A stretch of 64,000 bases of DNA from Hymenobacter rubidus (lineage in GTDB: Bacteria; Bacteroidota; Bacteroidia; Cytophagales; Hymenobacteraceae), in NCBI RefSeq assembly GCF_016734815.1, contig NZ_JAERQF010000004.1, positions 186,001-250,000 of the forward strand, read 5' to 3'. Under the pieces are notes generated by a model. The model was not told the DNA's origin. It ran no database searches and worked only from the letters and a program-made list of their open reading frames with translations. Every line of letters starts with the position of its first letter. The stretch's first letter is position 1. A program made the position numbers and the translations under genes. This document shows positions 16,632 through 24,792 of the stretch, one piece after another.

Positions 16632-16836
16632 GCCCACGCCCTGGCCCCGCTTCTGCGCCGAGCCGGAGGCCGTGCTGGCCTGGCTCAACACCGTGCGCCC
16701 CCAGGACAGGGCCGGGGCCAAGGCCGTGCTCACCCTGCGCTGGCTGCTGGGCGAGGAGCTCGAGCGCCGGCGGCCGGGCCCGGTGCCGGCGGCCATCACC
16801 CAGTTCACCCCCGACAACGGCCCCGTGGCCGGCTAG
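16624..16836 (+). CDS. Small early phage protein
   Basis: I propose a GTG start at 16624 (VPEPTPWPRF), inside the end of the previous gene, giving 70 residues rich in Ala, Pro and Arg. It is helical in the middle (RAGAKAVLTLRWLLGEELERR). Function is unknown. The start is chosen from operon overlap only. The 190 bases after it (16837-17026) show no convincing gene. Confidence 0.45.
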   Translation: MPEPTPWPRFCAEPEAVLAWLNTVRPQDRAGAKAVLTLRWLLGEELERRRPGPVPAAITQFTPDNGPVAG

Positions 16837-17026
16837 GGCGCTTTTTCTTCCCCGAGCCCACCGCGTAGGGCGCCCGCCGTGGTGGCGGGAGGGCCGGCTT
16901 CGCCGCCGGTCGGGGAGCACAGGGTCTGCAGCCGCAGTTCCGGCGCGGGGCGGCAGGGGCGGACACGCCCCGCCTGCCCACGCCACTTTTTCCTCACCCC
17001 TCACCTACGACCTCACCATCCTTTTC

Positions 17027-18379
17027 ATGCTACCACTTCCGCTGACCCTGGCCCAGGCCCGCCGGCGCTGGCACCAGGACTACGAAACGCAGTGCGCGGC
17101 CCTGCCGCTGCAGCTGCGCTGCCGCACCCACCGGGCCAAGGTCGACGCCGAGGGCCGCGTGCTCGCGCCGGCCCGCACCGAGCGCTACTACGTGCAGCCC
17201 AAGGCCGCCCCGGCCACGGCCAAGAACACGATGAGCGAGTTGATTCTGCTCGGCCTGCGCGCGCTGGAGCGCCGCAACCGCGAGGGCCTGGACCCGGGCC
17301 CGGCCGGGGCCGATGGCCTGCCGCAGCCCCCCAGCATTTCGGTCAACTGCAAGCAACTGGCCGGGCGCTTCTCCATGTCGGCGCGCTCGGTGCGCACCCA
17401 CCTGGACCTGCTGCTCAAGCTCGGCGCCCTTACGGCCAAGGCCTGGCACGGCACCCGCGCCGACTTCGAGCTGTGGATAAACCCCAAATACCTGTGGCAA
17501 ACCCCCGAAAACGCGGTGGAAAGCGATTTAGACCGCCTGCAAATCGGCGCGATTCTCCAGGGTGAGCAAACAAAATTTCCGCTTAGTGTAGCATTTGAAA
17601 CACTGGAAACACGGAAACTGGAAACTAGCCAGGGGGAAAAATTACTGCCGCACGAGGCCCCGGCCCCGGAACGGGCCACACCGGCAACACTTACTGGCAA
17701 CACAGGGCCGCAGGCCGAAGCAGCACCGGCCGTGCCAGCGTCAGAAAAGGCCCACGCCGGGCCGCGGCGCCTGCCGCGGGCCACGGCCCGCCAAAAGGCC
17801 CAGGCCGCGCCCACGGCCCCGCCAGCGGGCCCGACCCGCGAGCAGAAGCAGTGGGTGATGTCGCTCTGGGCCTACGCCCGGCAGCAGCTCTACGCCGAGG
17901 TGGCCTTCGACGAGGCCCAGCACGCTCGGGCGCAGAACGCCATCTGGTTCGGTGTGTTCGGGGCCTTCCGGGCCGAGCTCAGCGAGCGGGAGTGGGGCCT
18001 CTACCACCAGCAGGCCCTGGAGCGGGTCGATTTGGTGGCCGACTGGCTCAAGCGCCACCCCGGCCGCTTCCTGCCGGCGCCCTACGCCGAAATCGTGCTG
18101 GGCCGCGGCTACTTCGACCGCGAAAACGCCCAGGGCTTCGCGGCCACCGAGGAGTGGCTGGCCCAGAAGATGCTGCGCCGCCATGATTACCACGTGGCCA
18201 CCACCCTGCGCCGGGCCGGGGCCGAGCTGCGCGGCTGGCGCCTGAAAACGGCCAGCCGGCGCGTGCTGGCCCTGACCGCCTCGCAGCTCTACCACAAGCA
18301 CCTGAAGAAGGTGCAGGCCCTGCGCGACCCGCGCGCCCTGGAAAAGTTCTACCTCATCGCCGCTGGCGGCAAAGCCTGA
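17027..18379 (+). CDS. Winged-helix protein, probable phage replication organiser
   Basis: I start it at the ATG at 17027 (MLPLPLTLAQ), giving 450 residues. The frame is open much further upstream but lacks support there. Residues about 105-160 form a winged helix (VNCKQLAGRFSMSARSVRTHLDLLLKLGAL, then a wing ending ELWINPKYLW). A proline/alanine linker (about 205-275) separates it from a helical C-terminal domain with many Trp and Arg residues. This resembles phage replication-initiation proteins of the DnaD/replisome-organiser kind in layout only. No helicase, primase or polymerase gene is recognisable in the prophage, so replication probably relies on host machinery recruited by this protein. 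Confidence 0.6.
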   Translation: MLPLPLTLAQARRRWHQDYETQCAALPLQLRCRTHRAKVDAEGRVLAPARTERYYVQPKAAPATAKNTMSELILLGLRALERRNREGLDPGPAGADGLPQPPSISVNCKQLAGRFSMSARSVRTHLDLLLKLGALTAKAWHGTRADFELWINPKYLWQTPENAVESDLDRLQIGAILQGEQTKFPLSVAFETLETRKLETSQGEKLLPHEAPAPERATPATLTGNTGPQAEAAPAVPASEKAHAGPRRLPRATARQKAQAAPTAPPAGPTREQKQWVMSLWAYARQQLYAEVAFDEAQHARAQNAIWFGVFGAFRAELSEREWGLYHQQALERVDLVADWLKRHPGRFLPAPYAEIVLGRGYFDRENAQGFAATEEWLAQKMLRRHDYHVATTLRRAGAELRGWRLKTASRRVLALTASQLYHKHLKKVQALRDPRALEKFYLIAAGGKA

Positions 18380-18681
18380 TGCATTCTCCACCTCCACTTA
18401 ATCCCGACCCGTTTATGTCACATCTGCCCTCGGCCGCCGGCCAGAAACTCAAGGACGAAGCCCTCACCAAGCTGCTGATTTACTTCAAGGACGGCAACTC
18501 CCGCACTTTCCACGGCCGTCACAACGCCAGTACCTACACGCCGGCCGACCCGCGCGAGCTGGAGATTAAGCGGCTGAAGAAGTACGCCGAGCGCGTGCAG
18601 CAGCACGTGAGTGTGGCCATCCTCTACGATTTGCAAACCGGCCAGGAAGTGGCCCGCCTGAAAAACGGGGCCTGGGTATGA
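18379..18681 (+). CDS. Early phage protein of unknown function
   Basis: This 100-residue protein overlaps the previous stop (TGATG). A start at MSHLPS (18415) is an alternative. A beta-hairpin-like segment (LLIYFKDGNSRTFHGRH) is followed by a basic helix (ELEIKRLKKYAERVQQ). It resembles small single-domain phage proteins, but no family is assigned. Confidence 0.55.
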   Translation: MHSPPPLNPDPFMSHLPSAAGQKLKDEALTKLLIYFKDGNSRTFHGRHNASTYTPADPRELEIKRLKKYAERVQQHVSVAILYDLQTGQEVARLKNGAWV

Positions 18682-19073
18682 GGCTGCCCGCCCTCGACCA
18701 GCGGGTGCTGCTCGAGCGGGGCGAGGCCGGCGTGCTGGCCGCGGCCCTGGGCGTGCTCGTGCGCGACGTGACCCACGCCACCCGGCCGGTGCCGCTGCTG
18801 GAGGCCATCGCCCTGCCGGCCCTGAGCACCCTGGCCACCCGGCTCGGCCGCCTGCACCAGCGCGAGCGGGCCGCGCCCCCGCGGCCCGGCCAGCGGCCCC
18901 GGCCGCGCGCCTTTCGCGTGAGCTACGACCAGCTGGCCGTGCTGCTGCACTACCGGCTTTGCCTGCCTTACTGCGGCCTGGGCGCGCTCGGGCAGCAGCA
19001 GGTGCAGGTCGTGGTGGGCAAGTTCCAGCAGCAAGCCCTCAACCTGGAGCACCTCCTGCGCATTCCCACCTGA
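18678..19073 (+). CDS. Early phage protein of unknown function
   Basis: This 131-residue protein is coupled to the gene before by ATGA. It is helical and Arg/Ala/Leu-rich, with a PRPGQRPRPR linker in the middle and a C-terminal helix (QQQVQVVVGKFQQQALNLEHLL). It is the last gene before the first shared-family promoter. Function is unknown. Confidence 0.5.
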   Translation: MRLPALDQRVLLERGEAGVLAAALGVLVRDVTHATRPVPLLEAIALPALSTLATRLGRLHQRERAAPPRPGQRPRPRAFRVSYDQLAVLLHYRLCLPYCGLGALGQQQVQVVVGKFQQQALNLEHLLRIPT

Positions 19074-19096
19074 GCCCCGGCCCGCGCCGCTTCTTC

Positions 19097-19131
19097 GTCC
19101 TTTTGCCCCGTCGCTGCCCGCGGTAGGTTTG
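19097..19131 (+). promoter_or_regulatory. Shared phage promoter, copy 1
   Basis: GTCCTTTTG, 16 bases, GGTAGGTTTG. The last eight bases (TAGGTTTG) are a perfect host-type -7 box. The same two boxes with exactly the same spacing occur at 23228, 27095, 31666 and 38862. The GTG start of the gene it serves is at 19155. Confidence 0.7.
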
Positions 19132-19154
19132 ATTACGCCAAGTCCGCTACCCCC

Positions 19155-19832
19155 GTGAAGAGAATTGACTTTCCCATTCGGCCCTACCTGCTCAAGTACC
19201 TGCAGGTGCACCTCAAACTCACGCGCCTCAGCGAGGCGCCCCTGCAACTGGAGGATTACGTGCTCTCGAAAAGCAACCGCTTCGGGCTGGCCCTGGACTT
19301 GTTGCTGCGCAAGCCGGTGAAGTCGGCGCGCCACGAGGGCAGCATCGACGACTGCACGGCCACGCTGGGCGTGAACCTGCGCAATTTCAACGCCGCCTAC
19401 TACGACCTGACCCGCGGCAAGCTCACGCCCTACGCCATCTTCCAGTTCAACGACACGGTGGACGACCACTTCAACGCGGAGCTCTACTGGTGGGTGGGCA
19501 AGCACGTCGACCGGCGGGCCACCATCAAGGACGCCATCCGCTCCTTCATGGTCTTTTACGACATCATGGAGGACGACCGCTCCTACGAGTCGCTGCGCAA
19601 GCTGGTGCAGCGCAACGCCGAGTTGCCTGCCAAGAAGAAAAAGCGGGCCACCACCGGGAATTTTTCGATGAATTCGTCCCAAAAAATCGGCGAAGTGTCC
19701 CGAAAAAAGGGCCTGGTGTCCCTAAAAACGGGCGTTTTGTCCCACAAGGACACCTTTAAGGCTGTGCGTGAGCAACTTATGAAGCTGCCGATTGCGCTCT
19801 TTGAAACCGAATTTTACCATGCCCGCTCCTAA
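19155..19832 (+). CDS. Phage protein of unknown function, possible DNA-binding
   Basis: This 225-residue protein starts at GTG 19155, 23 bases after the promoter. The N-terminal 160 residues are mixed alpha/beta (KRIDFPIRPYLLKYLQVHL..., IDDCTATLGVNLRNFNAAYYDL). A very basic segment (KKKKRATT, residues 157-164) and a lysine-rich tail follow. The basic regions suggest DNA or RNA contact, perhaps regulating the late genes that follow, but no family is recognised. It overlaps the next gene by 14 bp. Confidence 0.55.
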   Translation: MKRIDFPIRPYLLKYLQVHLKLTRLSEAPLQLEDYVLSKSNRFGLALDLLLRKPVKSARHEGSIDDCTATLGVNLRNFNAAYYDLTRGKLTPYAIFQFNDTVDDHFNAELYWWVGKHVDRRATIKDAIRSFMVFYDIMEDDRSYESLRKLVQRNAELPAKKKKRATTGNFSMNSSQKIGEVSRKKGLVSLKTGVLSHKDTFKAVREQLMKLPIALFETEFYHARS

Positions 19833-20481
19833 GCCCGAGGACCTGCGCAACCTGGCCCAGGCGCCGGACGACAACCTGGGCGGCATCGAGGCCCTGTGGT
19901 ACACCCGCGCGGCCGACCTGCTCAACTTCCCCGCCACCGGCGAGCTGGTCATCGCCCAAAACCTGGTGCTGGCGCCGGGCGCCTGCTGGTACCAGCTGGT
20001 GAGCGTGCGCGAGAGCGTGCGCTACAAGCAAGCGCCCAAGGACCTGGGCCGCCACGGCAACAGCTACGCCCAGACGCTCACCGGCACGCTGGCCCGGCAC
20101 ACGGCCGCGCTGGCGGCCGGCCTCGAAGCGCTGGAAGGGCAGGAGCTGGTGGCCCTCTACCGCGACCACAACGGCGAGGTGCAGCTCGTGGGCACGCCCG
20201 AGCAGCCGCTGAGCTGGAAGGATGCCTACGACGCAGGCCTGGTCAGCGGCACGCGCAACAACTACGACTGGACGCTCAGCGGCGAGACGCCCCGCCGGGC
20301 CCGGCCCTACCTGGGGACCTGGGAAGTGTCGGGCCTGGGGCTGGAGTCGGGCCTGGTACTGGGTACTGCCGGCGGCAACATTGACATCCGCGACCGGCGC
20401 GGCAACCTACTGGCCACCGTCGACGCCGGCCGCACCGTGGTGCTGCGCTCGGGCTTCCGGGTGGCCTTTACCATCGTTTAA
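19819..20481 (+). CDS. Probable virion or tail-fibre-associated protein
   Basis: I start at the ATG at 19819 (MPAPKPEDLR), giving 220 residues. It is beta-rich, with a C-terminal third full of alternating Gly/Leu/Val strands (GLGLESGLVLGTAGGNIDIRD, then GRTVVLRSGFRV) as seen in fibre-attachment proteins. It immediately precedes the tail fibre genes. It may anchor the fibre or form part of the adsorption device. No named domain is identified. Confidence 0.5.
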   Translation: MPAPKPEDLRNLAQAPDDNLGGIEALWYTRAADLLNFPATGELVIAQNLVLAPGACWYQLVSVRESVRYKQAPKDLGRHGNSYAQTLTGTLARHTAALAAGLEALEGQELVALYRDHNGEVQLVGTPEQPLSWKDAYDAGLVSGTRNNYDWTLSGETPRRARPYLGTWEVSGLGLESGLVLGTAGGNIDIRDRRGNLLATVDAGRTVVLRSGFRVAFTIV

Positions 20482-20484
20482 CTT

Positions 20485-22014
20485 ATGGCTGCTTCGACTA
20501 CGCCCCCGCCCAGCCTGCCCATCGAGCCGGAGTTCCTCCCGGCTCAATTGGTGCGTTTCGCGGACAATGAGTTCATGAACATCACGGAGCGCTCCTTTCG
20601 GGACTTCAGTGGTGACGTGGACAAGACCTTCGTCAAACTGGCCGACCTCACGACCAACCTGGTGCGCGGGGCGGTGTTCCGCACGCCCAACGTGGTGCTG
20701 GTCGGGGGCCAGCCCACCGTTGATACGAGCCTGATTCCGCCCCGTTACCGCATCCTGGGCATGGAGGCGATGGCCGAGAACGGCGTGGATGCGGCCACCG
20801 CGGCCACCGGCGTGCGGGCCGACCCGGTGTATTTCAAGCTGCTGCCGTTGGCCACCGGCCCGGTGCAGGCCCTGGTCGACGCCAAGGCCACCACCGGCAC
20901 GCGGGTCTGGGCCCAGTGGGTGCGCACCAGCGGCACCGATGAGCAGCGCATGTCCTCCTACCCGGTGCTGCCGCTGGATGACACGCCCCTTTATAAGGGG
21001 GAAGTGTACCAGCACACGTTTACGGACCTAACGCCGGCCGTCACGCGCTTGTTTGAGGTGAAGCAGAACATCAGCCAGTTTGCCACCCCGCTGCCGACCG
21101 GGCTGGACTCGGACCCGAACTACAAGCCGTTTGCGCCCCTGAGCGCCACCAGCCACGAGCAGAACAGCGACCTGGGCACGTACCAGCCGACGTTTACCAT
21201 CCGCCTGGCTAGCCAGGAGCGCGGGACCGGTGCCGTGCGGACGGTGCTCGTATTCGAGGGGATGAACCGCCAAGCCGCGGCCCTGTCGTTTCGGGCCCAG
21301 GACGCTGATGGCGTGCGCCGGCCGGCGTTTGAAATGTGCCTGGCCTGGACCGGCCGCAGCGCCGACGTGTGGGTGCCGCTGGGCGGGGACAGCAGCGCGG
21401 CCGTGTCGCAGCTGCAGGCGGCCATTGATGCCCAAACCGACCGGCTCAATAACCTGGTCGCCGGCGCGCCGGAGGCGCTGGATACGCTGGCCGAGATTGC
21501 CGCGCAGCAGGCCGCCGACGAAACCGGCACGGCCGCCATGCTGGCTACCCAGCAGCAGCACACCCAGCAGCTTGCCGCCAATGCCGGCTTCCTTGGCACG
21601 CTGAGCAACCTGCTCACGACGGCCAAGGGGAGCCTGGTGGCGGCCGTGAACGAGCTGTACGGCAAAATGGGCACGGTCAAAACCATCAACGGCACCGCGC
21701 CCGACGCCGCCGGCAACGTGGTAGTGGCCAGCGGGGCCGCCGTGGCCATCGGCACCGGCACCGTGATTCACTTCGACCAGGACCGCGACTACCAGGAATT
21801 GAGCAGCGGCACGTTCACGTTTGACAAATCGGTGCTCACGCCGCATGCTGTCGTCACGGCGCTGCTGGGGACAGGCTGTACGGCTCCGGTACTGGACGGT
21901 GATTTCGAGGGCAGCGGCACGTTCACCGCTGGGCAAAAGCATCGCTACGTGTTCTGGATTGCACCCACCGCGACAGCGGGTAAGATTCAATACGCCATTA
22001 TTCCCCGCGCATGA
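20485..22014 (+). CDS. Tail fibre protein
   Basis: This 509-residue protein has a globular N-terminus (about 1-290), then the helical repeat typical of phage fibres (AIDAQTDRLNNLVAGAPEAL..., KGSLVAAVNELYGKMGTV) and the collar motif INGTAPDAAGNVVV, ending in a beta-rich tip. Fibre proteins of this design mediate host recognition. The gene lies upstream of the capsid genes, far from the tail module at 39-47 kb. Its stop overlaps the start of a second small tip-like gene. Confidence 0.7.
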   Translation: MAASTTPPPSLPIEPEFLPAQLVRFADNEFMNITERSFRDFSGDVDKTFVKLADLTTNLVRGAVFRTPNVVLVGGQPTVDTSLIPPRYRILGMEAMAENGVDAATAATGVRADPVYFKLLPLATGPVQALVDAKATTGTRVWAQWVRTSGTDEQRMSSYPVLPLDDTPLYKGEVYQHTFTDLTPAVTRLFEVKQNISQFATPLPTGLDSDPNYKPFAPLSATSHEQNSDLGTYQPTFTIRLASQERGTGAVRTVLVFEGMNRQAAALSFRAQDADGVRRPAFEMCLAWTGRSADVWVPLGGDSSAAVSQLQAAIDAQTDRLNNLVAGAPEALDTLAEIAAQQAADETGTAAMLATQQQHTQQLAANAGFLGTLSNLLTTAKGSLVAAVNELYGKMGTVKTINGTAPDAAGNVVVASGAAVAIGTGTVIHFDQDRDYQELSSGTFTFDKSVLTPHAVVTALLGTGCTAPVLDGDFEGSGTFTAGQKHRYVFWIAPTATAGKIQYAIIPRA

Positions 22015-22544
22015 ACCGCCGCCTGCTATTACTTATGGGGGCAGAAGCCGCCACCAGCCCCGCTGGAGTTCCCAAGGCCGTTACGCTGGCTTTTGTGACA
22101 GAAGCACTTCCGGGGGACCGGAGCTATTTTTTGGATTATATCCACGTTCAAGGGCTAGACGGGCAGTGGATACCGGGCATCATTGCCAACGAGAGCTTCG
22201 AGGCGCAAGTGGTTGGCTTTGGCAACATGGCCGACATGGACCCAGCTGTTAGCCTTTGGCAAAAGGTAAACGAAGGAAACGCCATCATTTGCCATCAAGT
22301 CGGCCCCTTTTATCCCGGCGACATTGAGGGTTCACAAGTCCTGGTTCTGCAAGGTGGCGGGGTCGGCGTTTCGCAGGTAATCACGCTAACGACCGGCCGA
22401 TATTACCAATTTAACTTTTATGCCCGGCAGCGTTTTGGGGATTCCGGGCAACACATTTACGTCTTGCTTGACGGGCAAATGATACAAGCATTTCAGGTTG
22501 GGGATTGGACCCAGTGCATCACCGACCCTATTTTAATTTCTTAA
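22011..22544 (+). CDS. Probable receptor-binding tip, jelly-roll-like
   Basis: This 177-residue protein is coupled by ATGA to the fibre gene. From about residue 60 the sequence reads like a galactose-binding or carbohydrate-binding jelly roll (QVLVLQGGG, ITLTTGRYYQFNFYARQR, HIYVLLDGQMIQAF). Its base composition is lower in GC than its neighbours, as is common for exchanged receptor-binding genes. Role in host-range recognition is inferred from position and fold. Confidence 0.55.
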   Translation: MNRRLLLLMGAEAATSPAGVPKAVTLAFVTEALPGDRSYFLDYIHVQGLDGQWIPGIIANESFEAQVVGFGNMADMDPAVSLWQKVNEGNAIICHQVGPFYPGDIEGSQVLVLQGGGVGVSQVITLTTGRYYQFNFYARQRFGDSGQHIYVLLDGQMIQAFQVGDWTQCITDPILIS

Positions 22545-22554
22545 CTTTTCAAGT

Positions 22555-23094
22555 ATGGAAACACCCCACCAACACACTGCTCTCGACGTTTGGGTGAACC
22601 CGCTTCTGTGGGATGGCGTCGTGTTTCAGCGCCGCACCCGCCGCATCGGCGTTAACGTGATTCAGCACCCCGACCGACTGGAACTGGCCATTCTCATCAC
22701 GGTGCTCATCACCCACCACCACACACTGCCCGATGGTACCCCGGGCGAGGAAGCGCCCATTTTGTGCCCGCGCCGGATGCGAACCTACATGGCCTCGAAC
22801 CGTGAGGTCCTGGACTTGGCCACCAGCCCGCCCGCGCTGGCTTTTGAGCGCGTGCAGGAAACCGATGCCGAATGGCTGGCGAAAATTGCGGACGATGCGC
22901 GTCCGCTGCTGCGCCGGGGCGACGCCTACGAGGCGCAGATGAACAGCGGGGCACAGGACATGGTGGGACCGGTGCAGGCCGCGATGGAAAGCGCCAACCA
23001 GGCCCCCTACTTTATTTACGGTGACCCGGCCGATGGCCCAGCTACGCAACACGCCCTGGGAAGCGTGCCCTACCGTGATAGCTTCCCTGCTTAA
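22555..23094 (+). CDS. Phage protein of unknown function downstream of the fibre
   Basis: This 179-residue protein is not recognised. It is mixed alpha/beta, with HHHTLPDGTPGEEAP and a helical C-terminal half (ETDAEWLAKIADDARPLL). It starts 10 bp after the tip gene and overlaps a possible small membrane protein. It could be a fibre chaperone or adsorption accessory factor, from position only. Confidence 0.5.
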   Translation: METPHQHTALDVWVNPLLWDGVVFQRRTRRIGVNVIQHPDRLELAILITVLITHHHTLPDGTPGEEAPILCPRRMRTYMASNREVLDLATSPPALAFERVQETDAEWLAKIADDARPLLRRGDAYEAQMNSGAQDMVGPVQAAMESANQAPYFIYGDPADGPATQHALGSVPYRDSFPA

Positions 23095-23173
23095 AATCGG
23101 TGGCTGGCTGCTGCTGGCTAGCCTGCTGTTCTGGCTGGGCTGGCACTGCCCGGCTGCGCTGCTAAATTCGTGA
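23075..23173 (+). CDS. Possible 32-residue single-span membrane protein
   Basis: A GTG at 23075 opens a short frame in the +1 register of the preceding gene, encoding a basic start and one hydrophobic segment (IGGWLLLASLLFWLGWHC) before TGA. It ends 22 bases before a terminator. The composition fits a phage small membrane protein, but length gives no statistical weight. Confidence 0.3.
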   Translation: MIASLLKIGGWLLLASLLFWLGWHCPAALLNS

Positions 23174-23194
23174 AGGCGTTTTCGTGAAGGCGTT

Positions 23195-23224
23195 AAAGCC
23201 CCGCCCCACCCGGCGGGGCTTTTT
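23195..23224 (+). terminator. Rho-independent terminator ahead of promoter 2
   Basis: AAAGCCCCGCC, loop CCACCC, GGCGGGGCTTT plus T run. The hairpin is base-for-base identical to the one at 37416-37447 and nearly identical to 38831-38859. Confidence 0.9.
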
Positions 23225-23227
23225 CGT

Positions 23228-23262
23228 GTCCTTTTTCCCGGTTTGGGCCGCCGGCAGCTTTG
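23228..23262 (+). promoter_or_regulatory. Shared phage promoter, copy 2
   Basis: GTCCTTTTT, 16 bases, GGCAGCTTTG, four bases after the terminator T run. It serves the protease-scaffold-capsid operon, whose first ATG is at 23282. Confidence 0.75.
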
Positions 23263-23281
23263 TGTCATTCAACCCGGAACG

Positions 23282-24226
23282 ATGCTCGGCTTATTCTCCC
23301 GCCTAATCTCTTCGCCGTGGGCCATTTCGATGGAACACGCCCAAACGTACCTGCCGCTGCTGGCCAACCTGCTGACCGGCAACGGCCCGCTCGTGACGGG
23401 GGAGAACCTGGCCGAACTGCGGGCGGAAGCGGCCCCGAAAGACTTCGTGGCCACGGTCACGGCCGGCGGCATCATCGCTTACGGGGCCCGCCAGCAAGCG
23501 GCCAGTGGTGGTTCCAGCGGGGGTACCACCGACGGCCTCATCGTCCGGGTGATGGGCGTGAGTGGTCCGCTGCTGAAGGCCGACCAGTTTTGCGGGCCGG
23601 TGGGGCTGATGACCATCGCCGGTGACCTGCAGCGGGCGGCCCGCGACCAGGAGATTTCGGCCGTGCTGCTGAAAATCGACTCGCCCGGCGGGCAGGTGTT
23701 CGGCACCCAGAGCGTGGTCGACGGCGTGAAAGCCTGCCAGGCGGCCGGCAAACCCGTCGTGGCCCTGTGCGAGGACGGCCTGATGTGCTCGGCCGCCTAC
23801 TGGATTGGCTCGGCGGCCAACACCCTCATCGCCACCCACGAGACGTGCACCATCGGCAGCATCGGCGTGATGGCCAGCTGGATGGACGCCCAGCCCTACT
23901 TCGAGAAGCTGGGCGTGCAGTTCCACGAGGTGTACGCCGAGCAGAGCACCCAGAAAAACGCCGACTTCGCCGCCGCGGCCAAAGGCGACTACACCGCCGT
24001 GAAAGCCAGCCTGACGGCCATCGCCACCGGCTTTCTGGGCGACGTGCGCGCCAACCGCGCCGGCAAGCTCGATGCCAAGCTCTTCGAGAAGTCCGGCGCT
24101 GCGGCCGGCAAAACCTTCTACGCCAGCCAGGCCGGCGAAATCGGCCTCATCGACGCCATGGGCTCCTTTCAGGATGCCCTGGGCGAGTGCGTGCGCCTGG
24201 TGCAGGAAGGCCAGAAACGCCCCTAA
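23282..24226 (+). CDS. S49-family prohead protease
   Basis: I start at the ATG at 23282 (MLGLFSRLIS), giving 314 residues. Start codons further upstream lie inside the promoter. It is an SppA/SohB-like serine protease: KIDSPGG at 132-138, catalytic Ser170 in GLMCSAAYWIGS, and the general-base lysine expected about 50 residues later, probably in AEQSTQKNADF. Phage S49 proteases process scaffold and capsid during head maturation. The next genes (scaffold, capsid) match that role. Confidence 0.9.
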   Translation: MLGLFSRLISSPWAISMEHAQTYLPLLANLLTGNGPLVTGENLAELRAEAAPKDFVATVTAGGIIAYGARQQAASGGSSGGTTDGLIVRVMGVSGPLLKADQFCGPVGLMTIAGDLQRAARDQEISAVLLKIDSPGGQVFGTQSVVDGVKACQAAGKPVVALCEDGLMCSAAYWIGSAANTLIATHETCTIGSIGVMASWMDAQPYFEKLGVQFHEVYAEQSTQKNADFAAAAKGDYTAVKASLTAIATGFLGDVRANRAGKLDAKLFEKSGAAAGKTFYASQAGEIGLIDAMGSFQDALGECVRLVQEGQKRP

Positions 24227-24253
24227 CCTCAACCCCATTTTTTCAATAATCCC

Positions 24254-24724
24254 ATGTTAAATCTGTTCAATAAAGCGGGTGCTGCCCTCGTCTTTGGCGC
24301 GGCCATGACGGCCCTGGTGGGCAAGGAAACCGTGACGGCCGAAGAGGCCGTCGCCGCCAACGAAGAGTTGACGGAAGCCGGCATCAAAGGTGCCCAGCTC
24401 ATCAACGAGGCCTCGTTCACCGAACTGACCGAGAAGGCCGGCCGCGTCGACGTGGCTGAGAAAGCCGCGGCTGATGCCGCCAAAGCCACCACCGATGCGT
24501 TGGCTGCTGCCGGTGCCGATTCCATCGAGGCCCTCGTGGCCCAGCGCGACGGCTACAAGGTGAAAGCCGACAAGTTCGACAAGCTGCCCGGTGCTACCCA
24601 GACCACGCCCGTGCTGAAGGCCGGCGAGACGGATGTGGAAGAAACCGAGCCCGACGTCCACCAGCAGGCCATCGACGAGCTGCCCCACAACAAGGCCATC
24701 GCCGGCCACCCGATGTTCGGCTAA
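24254..24724 (+). CDS. Probable scaffold or head-assembly protein
   Basis: This 156-residue acidic, helical protein (repeated Glu/Ala: VTAEEAVAANEELTEAG) lies between the protease and capsid genes. The N-terminus has a short hydrophobic stretch, but the gene order fits a scaffolding protein cleaved by the neighbouring protease. It ends in GHPMFG. Confidence 0.65.
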   Translation: MLNLFNKAGAALVFGAAMTALVGKETVTAEEAVAANEELTEAGIKGAQLINEASFTELTEKAGRVDVAEKAAADAAKATTDALAAAGADSIEALVAQRDGYKVKADKFDKLPGATQTTPVLKAGETDVEETEPDVHQQAIDELPHNKAIAGHPMFG

Positions 24725-24792
24725 GCCCCTGCTTTTTCATTTCCGGCGACCGAAGCCGGCGCTCCATTCTCCTCACTTCAATCCCTTAACCG

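Noticed and set aside
16367..17026. Long upstream extension of the 17027 gene
   Set aside because: It overlaps two better-supported small genes and its sequence is Arg/Pro-rich without domain features. ATG 17027 begins the recognisable protein.
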